Source of the DNA: Paracamarosporium sp. OC-R06-R3 | Lineage: Eukaryota; Ascomycota; Dothideomycetes; Pleosporales; Didymosphaeriaceae | Direction: 5' to 3' | Length of the DNA: 64,000 nucleotides | Assembly: GCA_019828545.1 (NCBI GenBank) | Contig: JACVRA010000125.1 | Span: forward strand, 124,001 to 188,000 | Part shown: in pieces, positions 56,328 to 64,000 of the stretch | How the letters are laid out: the number at the start of each line of letters is the position of its first letter | How positions within the stretch are numbered: position 1 is the first letter of the stretch | The notes under the pieces: model-generated | The model's input: the letters and a program-made list of their open reading frames with translations, nothing else | The model's database searches: none | Told to the model about the DNA's origin: nothing | Position numbers and translations under genes: made by a program

Positions 56328-58187
56328 ATGTTACCGCAAGCGCACCGCGATACAGGGGTCCTACAGAACTGGAAATGCATCCTCATTTGTCTCACCATGA
56401 GCCTTGCGAACTTTCAGTATGGGTAATATCTATCAACCTGCCCCAAACAGAAACGCGCTTAGATACTTTGCAGATATGACACTGCTACTATTGCGGGGTT
56501 TCAAGCCATGCCAGGCTTCCTCGCTGTTTATGGTTATCGCGATGCGAAAGCAAAGATAGGCTGGAACATCACCACGACCGTGCAGCAACTGATTACCTCC
56601 TTCCTCAATATCGGAACAATCATTGGTGTCGTGCTAACTCATCTATGGGGCAAGAATTTCGGCAGGCGGTATGGGATTTGGATCGCGAGCTTGATTAGCT
56701 TCATAGCTGCGGGCGCGCAAATTGGGACGGAGAAGTTGGTCGGCCTGTACTTCGGACGTATATTAATCGTATACGAGATTCTCCCTAGTCTGGTGAGCAT
56801 ATTGTACTGATAAACATTAGGGTGTCTCAAACGGCTTCTTCATTACCTTCGCAAATGTCTACGTCGCTGAAGTATCACCGGCACATCTACGCGCCCCACT
56901 CGTTTCCATCTTTGGCGTTTGGGTTTCTATCGGCAGTATCATCGGAGCCACGGTCAACAACATTACAAAAGACTACGCCTCGAAACTTTCCTATCAGATA
57001 CCGCTCGCTACACTTTACGCCATCCCATTCTTGCTCTCTGTCTTGATCTTCTTCTTGCCCGAGAGCCCAAGATGGCTGCTGGTGCAGGGTCGTGATGAAC
57101 AGGCAAAAAGAAGTCTGCGTACTTTGAGAGGTAGAAGTTTCAAGGGTAGGGAGGAGCTGTTCGAAGAAGAGTTTCTCGAGATGCAGCGAGGTATTACAGA
57201 AGAACTGAAGAAGAGCAAAGAGGGCGTATTGAAAAACATGTTCAAGGGAACGGAGTTGAGGCGAACACTGATATGTTTTGGTGTTATCTTATCACACTCA
57301 TCCTCAGGTATCTGGCTCATTATCGGCTACGGGGTGAGTCATCCTGTGCGAGTAGACAAGGCAGCATTGGCTCATACACACAGACCTTCTTCTTTCAACA
57401 AGCTGGTGTTGATCGCCCCTTTCTTGCGACAATATTGAAATCAGTCATGGGTCTCATGGGCGTTTTTACCAGCATTTGCCTTAATTATCGTCTCGTCGGC
57501 CGTCGCTTTAGCATGTTGCTAGGACATGGTGGATCCACTATTTTCATGCTCGGTATGGGTATTGCAGCCTCAATTTCTGGTGACCCTGCCGCCTCTGGAA
57601 AAGCCATCCTCGGGTGTGCGCTCTGCTGGTATTTTGTGTATAATGGTTTTAGTGGGGCTGTCAGTTGGCCAGTCGCAAACGAAGTTGTTAGCAGCAGACT
57701 GAGAGTTGTTACGATTGGGTCTGGCACGGGTATAAACTATGTTTTGTAAGTGGCTCCTTACAATAATAACATACTGCGCGTATCTCAATGCTGAGTTTAT
57801 CATAGCGCATGGCTTACTAGTTTCACGACGCCTTACTTCATTAACTCCAAAGAGCTCAATTGGGGTGCCAGAGTGCGTTAGCTCGCCAAAATTTCGTTAA
57901 CCGTTTACTTATACATTTAGGTTGCCTATATATGGGCCGCATCAAATGCCATGACTTTTGTCTTCATTTATTTCTTTCTGCCAGAGATGCGCGGGAGGTC
58001 ACTCGAGGAAATTGACGAAATGTTCCAGAATCGAGTGCCTACCCGCGATTTCCCAACATACCACTGCGTATCTGCTGAGATAGCACGAGAACAGGCTCTT
58101 AAAAATACCGAGATGTCAGGAATAGAACATGACCTTAGCCAAGGAACAAATAGACAACCGGAAACAGAACGAAAGGAGATAGCTTAA
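56328..58187 (+). CDS. MFS sugar-type transporter
   Basis: Six exons (56328-56422, 56474-56768, 56821-57333, 57384-57745, 57806-57872, 57921-58187) join in frame to 532 residues. Sugar-porter signatures: YDTATIAGFQAM after the first helix, LTHLWGKNFGRRYGIW (loop 2-3 motif), NGFFITFANVYVAEVSPAHLRAP, PESPRWLLVQGRDEQAKRSL, GTFFFQQAGV, YRLVGRRFSMLLG and LPEMRGRSLEEIDEMF near the end. About twelve membrane helices fit. The in-frame extension upstream of 56328 has no ATG. Next to aconitase X and its putative regulator, it probably imports the substrate of that pathway; the specific solute is unknown. Confidence 0.92.
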
Positions 58188-59487
58188 CAATATAGAAACT
58201 ATTTATAGATCGAATTGCAGGCTAAACAAGGATTGGAATTCAAAGCCGTCAGAGATCACTAGCTTAGTTGCTCTAAGTCCTTCGGGGTATTGATTGATCG
58301 AAGGACCTTGCCTAGCTTTCATGCATAAGGCCAAAGAGAAGCTATAAATAATAGTTGGATAATATATCTGCTCTCAGTGAATCGAATCAAGGAGTGACAA
58401 CCACTCAACATGGACTGATGAGTCATACCAACCCTACACGAGCACCAAAACGAATGCTGAAACCACGCCCTCCTATGCTGGGACACAGTCGTTCCTAAGG
58501 CCACCGTCGTCGAGCAAGGAGTTGCAACAATAAGCCGTGAAGCCGCCTCCGTTATCCGTACTACACATGCCCAACAATTCTTCACGAGTGAGACTACTCG
58601 ACCCTTTGAAACCAGTCAGAATTGGCCACTATCGGCTTTCTAATGATTATATTCACTCACGTGATCTGCAATTGGTTGCAACGAGGTGGAGGCCCAAAAT
58701 ATCATTTTAGCAGCAGTTTGGGGTCCGACCGTTTCCGCACGCTTCCTCCGAACGTTTCTCATTACGCTTGGCAATGGCTGGCTCAAAGCCCATAGCGGAT
58801 GCGGCAGTAATCATAGCTGTGAAGGCAACTGTGAAGCGCATATTGGCAGATCTTCAGTAATTGAATAGTTAGAAGAGTATGAATTGTAACGAGAGTTAAT
58901 CGAGTAATAGGATCTAAGAGACTCTTGCAGGCGTTGTGGAGCTATGAGCGCGCGAAGAGAAGAGACTTTATAATCTTCTCATGATGCCCGAACGTCATGA
59001 GAGAAGCAACTCGATCTTCGATTCTGATGCTCAACGATCTGTGTGTTCAAGACGATGTTTCACATATTCATTTTTCTCATCTCATTTTGAGACCATAAAT
59101 TGACTTTTTAGTGTCACAACGTTATCCCCAAGAGCTGAAATATTCATGTGGAAAAGCCTGTTTTGACTGAGTGCTATAGTTGGATCATGTTGCATTAATG
59201 AATCAATATTAGAATGGTCAGAAATCTAACTCTTTGGCGTTGGCAAATCATTCTAAGTAAACAACCCTGAGGTGATTACAATCCTCTGTTCGTAATCGTT
59301 CATTAAGATAATCTAATTCTCGCACTCGTCTAGTCGCTCGGACCAGTAATCCTGCGTGCAGTCCTTGCAGCGTGTATAACAAGCCATGTGTAGCTACTCA
59401 CGAGTAGATGGGAAGAAGAAGAAATTAAATCAAGTCCGTCTTTCTCCGCTATTCTAAAATGCTCCGCAGCGTAGCGGACACTGCGAT
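58188..59487. other. Long intergenic region with competing inverted repeats
   Basis: About 1.3 kb between convergent genes. It holds the three-arm inverted repeat at 58957-59006 and otherwise AT-rich sequence; frames at 58319-58868 are not gene-like. Confidence 0.4.
58957..59006. repeat. Three-arm inverted repeat
   Basis: GAGAAGA (58957-58963) pairs with TCTTCTC (58974-58980); the same second arm, extended as CTTCTCATGA (58975-58984), also pairs with TCATGAGAGAAG (58995-59006) with a 2-nt bulge. The two hairpins exclude each other. Confidence 0.6.
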
Positions 59488-61482
59488 CTACGCACATGAG
59501 ATCCCAGTCACTCTTACAATGCTCCCACCCATCACATCTCTAACGTTCTTGAAGCTACTCCCATCTACCAATAATTTCTTACAGTCCCAATCTTGTAGAT
59601 CCACTGTTCCCTTCGTACCCCTCGGAGTTGTCACATCAGCGTTAAAATTCCACCTCCCCCTCTCACCATTTCGTACCCTCTTCCAACTCACCCTAAACCT
59701 ACCCAATGGACTTTCGTACCCACTTTCTACATTATTCATTTCTCCATGCTGTGGGTGAAATACCCATTTCCTCCAAGCAATAATTTCTAGCCCCGCAATG
59801 TGAGAGCTGAGCGCCTGTGTGGGCCCCGTGCTCCAGCCGTGGCTAAGACTTGTGTACGCGGCGTCGTGCTTGTATCCTGCGTTACCACGGTAGTACAAGC
59901 TACCGTTTGCACTGATACCTTCGGCGAGTGTGCTTCCCGTCATGAGTGGTGAGTCGAGCAAGTATGCCCACAGTCGATGCGTTAGATCAAGCGCACGGGC
60001 TGTCTCTTTGACAGAGAAGTGCGCTAGCAGCTCGATAGATGATACAAATGGAGATATAGTGTCTGGTAGCTCTGGGGTGACGGGTCCGATTGACGTCCAA
60101 AATGTTGTGAGGCCTTTGCTCAGCGCGGTAGCCTGTGCAGTCGATTCGGTGAGATTGTAAAGGAGGGCGAGGCTGTTACCATCTTGTGGTGCAAGGGATG
60201 TGGTTTGATTATCACAGAAGAGAGATGTTTCAAAATCCCAAAGGAGAGCGTTATAAGAGCGTTTGAGCTTTGCAGCAGCTGATGCCCATTTCGCAGCATT
60301 AGAGAGGATTATGGCATCTTTGGACCAAGATTGGGCCAGTGCCGCAAGTGAAGAGAGAGCGTGATAATCAAGTGCGTTCAGGGCGCTGTTGTACCCGCCC
60401 CCGCCTTGACGTGCCCAATCGTTAGGTGCAGTCTGTGTGTGCAGGCCGTATGAGCTGTCCAGGGCATTGGTGATGAACTCGATACCCCGGGTGATGTTTG
60501 ACCAATGCGAAGTCAACCACGCAGAATCACCAGTAAAAATAGCATAGTTATGCATAGCGATTAAGCTCCATGCATGATATGTATCGCTTTGGGCGCCGTT
60601 GCGAAATGACCCAGTAGCCGGCCCGGCAAACGGAAATCTACCTGTAGTTATGTTCTGATAGTAGAAAAGTGTTTCCAAAGCGTTCTTGTATGCGACAAGA
60701 CCGTCTTTACCAAGAGCTAGGAATGCCGTTGTGCCTTGAATGCCCAGGTCGCCAGGCCAAACAGCTCGGTCCCGCTTCGCACCATCTACCAGCAGGGGCC
60801 CGGCTACACCAATTGATGAGTTATATGCCCATCCGTCTTTAACTTGAGGGAGAAAGCGACCAGTATCCTGGGGTGCAATGTTCGTTTGCACCGTATATGC
60901 TCCGGCGTACCAAGCTCGATTAAGGAGCTGTTGGTCTGCATCTGAAGTATAGAAGTAGCCCGTGTATTTCCGCAAATCCTTAGTCTCGGTCGCGAAGCCA
61001 ATTTCACAAGTAACATTAGTGACTGTGACTTGGTTCAAAGCATGAATTGTCAAGAATCGGAAGCCACCACGAAACCTCTCCTTTGGCACTCGATACCATG
61101 TGACACCGTTTGACAGACTAATGTTGAGTGCTTTATCGTAGTCTTGAGTTGCAACTGAACCTGTATCATCCGATATTGAGCGCACAAATGATGGTGATTC
61201 GGCGAAAGCGAGCGAAAGCTGTGGCGTGTTGGCAGTGGTCGTGTTGGCGGTAAGGCTGATCCATCCACCAACCTCGACACCAAAGTCAAGGCTAACCTGC
61301 GACCCGGCCGACATGACAAGAACGTTTTCGCCATGGCGATCTTTGGAAGTGGAGACGGTTCCGGACTTGGTATGGAGTGCTGTGGGCTTGACGTGCCGTT
61401 CAGCGGGACTATGGTTGAAGACATCCCAGAGATTTATTGTGGCTGCAACCAACGGGAGGAGAGCGAACACGGCGTACTTCAT
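59488..61482 (-). CDS. Secreted GH78-like six-hairpin glycosidase
   Basis: An intronless minus-strand frame; the ATG at 61482 gives 664 residues with a signal peptide (MKYAVFALLPLVAATINLW). The N-terminal part is beta-rich (jelly-roll-like), then a six-hairpin helical domain with the fungal GH78-like block DGAKRDRAVWPGDLGIQGT, followed by YNSSIGVAG, FRNGAQSDTYHAWSLIAMHNY, NDWARQGGGGYNSALNAL and GHSWSTGPTQAL-like (here SHGWSTGPTQALS) motifs. GH78 enzymes are mostly alpha-L-rhamnosidases. The usual general-acid Glu of the DERxGWxGD motif is not obvious here (RDRAVWPGD), so the activity may differ. Many N-glycosylation sequons support secretion. The extra 11-codon extension to 61515 is rejected since the signal peptide starts at 61482. 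Confidence 0.85.
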   Translation of the reverse strand: MKYAVFALLPLVAATINLWDVFNHSPAERHVKPTALHTKSGTVSTSKDRHGENVLVMSAGSQVSLDFGVEVGGWISLTANTTTANTPQLSLAFAESPSFVRSISDDTGSVATQDYDKALNISLSNGVTWYRVPKERFRGGFRFLTIHALNQVTVTNVTCEIGFATETKDLRKYTGYFYTSDADQQLLNRAWYAGAYTVQTNIAPQDTGRFLPQVKDGWAYNSSIGVAGPLLVDGAKRDRAVWPGDLGIQGTTAFLALGKDGLVAYKNALETLFYYQNITTGRFPFAGPATGSFRNGAQSDTYHAWSLIAMHNYAIFTGDSAWLTSHWSNITRGIEFITNALDSSYGLHTQTAPNDWARQGGGGYNSALNALDYHALSSLAALAQSWSKDAIILSNAAKWASAAAKLKRSYNALLWDFETSLFCDNQTTSLAPQDGNSLALLYNLTESTAQATALSKGLTTFWTSIGPVTPELPDTISPFVSSIELLAHFSVKETARALDLTHRLWAYLLDSPLMTGSTLAEGISANGSLYYRGNAGYKHDAAYTSLSHGWSTGPTQALSSHIAGLEIIAWRKWVFHPQHGEMNNVESGYESPLGRFRVSWKRVRNGERGRWNFNADVTTPRGTKGTVDLQDWDCKKLLVDGSSFKNVRDVMGGSIVRVTGISCA

Positions 61483-61889
61483 CGTGGCTCGACCGGCGGG
61501 GTTGTATGCAAACACATTGTCATTTTAAGGGCCCTGCTGGCCACGCCGCTAAGGCAATAACTAACGGAGAAACAGACGCGGGTGCAAATCTGGGGTTGCA
61601 GATCGGCAAATGCGGGACAACTGTACGCGACAGACTAACGAACAAATGCCTATCAAACAATAGTTGATACGTTTGGAGGTAGCATTTTTAATGGAAAAAT
61701 TGCGTCAAAATATATGGTCCTATTGCGGCTTTCTCCGACCCAAAGAGCATTGCATCTGCCACAAAGCTGTCCACGCTAGAGACAGCCACAGAGCTGTCGC
61801 ACGCTAAAATCCAACTGTACACCACGCCTTATAACCTAATTATTCTCGACTTCGCATTTTGCGATCATCATGTCGCTTACAAGTAATGT

Positions 61890-62640
61890 ATGAGGCAGAT
61901 AGTCCTACAGCTCATCTCCTCGAGTGGCCTTGGAGCTAGGCTAATCGACAATGCCGTGGCTAGTTTCAACAACGTACACCCTCCCCGAACAACTCCCTCC
62001 TGCACCCTAGACAAGCCCCAGAAAGAACGGGACAATCTTCACCCTCGTGTGACGGTCGGGAATCTGAGTACTGTGCTGCGGGTCGCCACCATGGTCGCTA
62101 GGCGATACTGCCTCATCCGTACTGCAAATGACGGGAAACCCATTGTCACGTTTGAGACATAATATGCCCTTATCGTATGCCAGCGTGTTCGGGACATGGC
62201 CTTTCGTGCAGCGCTAGACCTATAGACGTTATCGGTCATTGGAGCCCTGTACAAGGCAACCGTTTTCCAATTTACCAAGCCGGCATTGCTTGAGATTGAG
62301 GATCACTGTGGGTGGGAGGATCTATTTATGATCAACAAGCTGACCCTTTCCCTGAGGGATATGGGTATTAATGAAGGGGACTAAAGACTTAGGAATTCGG
62401 AAGTTTACTCCCTTTGAACCCTTGTTCACTGCATCTGATTGCTACCTGTTAGAGCTCGCATTCGAGGTTATTCGGGGCTGCTTTGCCTTTCCCAAACCGT
62501 ACAGCCCCCAGAGCCGGCTCGCTTGTCACGAAGCTGATGTTTGGGAAGAGGCGCGGGGCCTCGCCGAGTCTCTACTCGACGAAATGTGGGTTTGACGACG
62601 CGAAAGCCGTTAGACGAATGCATCGAAGCTGTCAAAAAGA
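61890..62640 (+). pseudogene. Possible degraded coding region with in-frame stops
   Basis: In one frame from 61890, protein-like sequence continues through a TAA at 62160 and a TAG at 62223 (for example GALYKATVFQFTKPALLEIE after the second stop) and ends at 62382; a second frame (62371-62595) has FTASDCYLLELAFEVIRGCF, and a third resumes with TRKPLDECIEAVKKILPKLN. This suggests a decayed gene with stops and frameshifts, but no family was recognised and chance is not excluded. Confidence 0.3.
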
Positions 62641-62810
62641 TATTGCCCAAGCTCAATGACATGTTGTCGGACACTTCCATAGTCGAGTGCTTCACGGCGC
62701 ACATTCTATCTTCTCTACTTCCTCATTCGCATTATACTAGTTCAACGACTCGCATGAGCCCTTGTAATACTTTGAATTCATGGCTAGCCCATCGAACGAA
62801 GCCATGGCAC

Positions 62811-63902
62811 TCAGAGATGAGCTCCATTCCCTTCCTGCTGTTGTTCAATCCCCACCTTAGCGAAAACCCCAAGATGATCAGTTATCCAAGCTTTTTCGAA
62901 GCCTAGTGCCACAATCTCGTCTCTCTGTTTCGACTCTGAATCAGGTAATTGAATGTCCTCGCCGAACCGTTTGAATTCCAGCAACTTAAGCGCACCGCAG
63001 AAATAAATCTTATCCATGCGCGAACAACCGAATTGCTCCCTGAACTTTGTTGCAGCTTGTTGGCCCCAGGTGAAGCCCTCATCACTGTCCTCCTTGCCGC
63101 CCTGCTCGAGAAACGCATCTTTGAGATTGTTATCGGCGTGGAGCGTGCGATCAAACGGCTGGATGGCGTTGAAATCGCCAGCAGCCACTGCGGCTTGTAC
63201 TCCTTCGGCACGCAGGTAGCGGGCGACAAGTTGTACTTGTGCCGGGCGCAAAGGAGGGTCCATGGCGAGAGACTCGAGGTGTGTGTTGCAGAGGCGGACA
63301 ACGTTCTTGTTGTCAGATCCGAGCGCGACATCGATGAAGAAAGCATCACGATCCATGCGTGTTTGAGAATAGTGTACGCGAAAGATCGAGGTGATAAATA
63401 GGCGTGCGTCGAGGAGCACCGTAGTGCCGTAATGTTTGGTGGCCCAGTACGTCGCATCGACGTCAGTGAGGAGGAACTTCTCACGGACCCAAGCATTGGA
63501 GGAAATTGTAACAAGATCCTCAGGAGTACATTCTTGGAGGAATATAACTGGGGCAACCGAAGGAGTAGAGGCTAACTGATTCACAAGGTCGCCGAGATGG
63601 TTAAGAGCGGCCTTCATCCGAGTCTCGCCAAAAGGCAGCATGAAGTCAATGTTCCAGCTGTAGAGCGCTATGCTCGTAATTTTGGCCTGTTGTGCTGGTT
63701 GGCTTGGGTGCCTCTTTGAGGCCCATGATGAGGTTGTAGTGTCGAAGACATTGTATGGCTGCGTGAAAGGCTCATCAGGCTTCCATGGGACGTCGGTCTT
63801 TCTGAGCAACGCCGAGTCTTTGACTGCTTTCTGAAAGATCTCGTTCATAGCTGACACAAGCCCTTGAGTCGACAATGAGATAATCAGCAGAGAGTTTAAC
63901 AA
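62811..63902 (-). CDS. Endonuclease/exonuclease/phosphatase family protein, Tdp2-like
   Basis: An intronless frame of 363 residues with the ordered motifs of the Mg-dependent EEP fold: YSWNIDF (Asn about 84), FLQECTP (Glu about 124), CNTHLES (His about 208), AAGDFNAI (Asp and Asn about 243/245) and ITDHLGV (Asp-His about 342-343). The order and the WNID and THLES variants are those of Tdp2-type tyrosyl-DNA phosphodiesterases, which remove protein adducts from DNA 5' ends, but the fold is shared with other phosphoesterases. The first 18 residues (MLNSLLIISLSTQGLVSA) are hydrophobic and could be a signal sequence; Met19 is an alternative start. All catalytic residues are present. Confidence 0.86.
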   Translation of the reverse strand: MLNSLLIISLSTQGLVSAMNEIFQKAVKDSALLRKTDVPWKPDEPFTQPYNVFDTTTSSWASKRHPSQPAQQAKITSIALYSWNIDFMLPFGETRMKAALNHLGDLVNQLASTPSVAPVIFLQECTPEDLVTISSNAWVREKFLLTDVDATYWATKHYGTTVLLDARLFITSIFRVHYSQTRMDRDAFFIDVALGSDNKNVVRLCNTHLESLAMDPPLRPAQVQLVARYLRAEGVQAAVAAGDFNAIQPFDRTLHADNNLKDAFLEQGGKEDSDEGFTWGQQAATKFREQFGCSRMDKIYFCGALKLLEFKRFGEDIQLPDSESKQRDEIVALGFEKAWITDHLGVFAKVGIEQQQEGNGAHL

Positions 63903-64000
63903 CGATCCGAACCAAAGTAAGAAAGTGAGCGTTGAGCGCAGTCCGCTGTATATAGACGTCGGCGTCTAGTGTGGCACGACGAATTGTGGATCCAATCGAA

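Noticed and set aside
1..64000. tRNA, rRNA, CRISPR array, or a polyketide/non-ribosomal peptide synthetase
   Set aside because: No tRNA A/B-box pair or cloverleaf, no rRNA-like sequence, no regularly spaced repeats and no multidomain synthase was seen on either strand by eye; a tRNAscan or HMM run could still find a missed tRNA.

Overview
This window looks like nuclear DNA of a filamentous ascomycete (Pezizomycotina). A Dothideomycete is my best guess, but the sequence does not prove it. Reasons: short introns (about 44-86 nt, a few longer) with GT..AG ends and CTAAC-like branch points, Zn(II)2Cys6 regulators, 2EXR and Clr5-ankyrin proteins, fungal CAZymes, and small secreted cysteine proteins. 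No operons, tRNA, rRNA or CRISPR were recognised. Most genes are spliced; I joined exons by hand and every multi-exon model keeps its reading frame across all junctions, except the first exon of the GH88 gene, which is uncertain.

Layout. 0-21 kb is mostly housekeeping: an edge-truncated unknown gene, an AIM32-type thioredoxin-like ferredoxin, a seven-helix membrane protein with a Cys-rich ectodomain, a Clr5-ankyrin protein, a 2EXR protein, an SRPK-like kinase, a 94-residue three-exon protein, the ESCRT-III protein Vps60 (with a GC-AG intron) and a SAPS-domain Sit4/PP6 regulator. An FAD monooxygenase follows at 21.6-23.0 kb.

24.3-35.5 kb is the most coherent block: a Zn2Cys6 activator divergent from a DUF2264 protein, then an intracellular GH88 unsaturated glucuronyl hydrolase, a secreted GH5 glycosidase and a Dal5-type MFS permease. 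Together they read as a uronic-acid glycan utilisation cluster: outside cleavage, uptake, inside hydrolysis, local control.

35.7-42.6 kb holds a RING-like protein, a mitochondrial-type SDR, the p24 cargo receptor Erv25 and an eIF2B-family protein. 43.7-50.0 kb is a gene-poor island of four secreted proteins, all with TATA boxes about 90-130 bp before the start: a ferritin-like Rds1 protein and three small Cys-containing proteins, one a 63-residue eight-cysteine effector-like peptide. A 61-bp tandem duplication whose copies differ only by transitions lies there.

50.9-58.2 kb is a second candidate catabolic set: Zn2Cys6 regulator, aconitase X and an MFS sugar-type transporter. The window ends with a secreted GH78-like six-hairpin glycosidase, a possible degraded gene and a Tdp2-like endonuclease/exonuclease/phosphatase protein.
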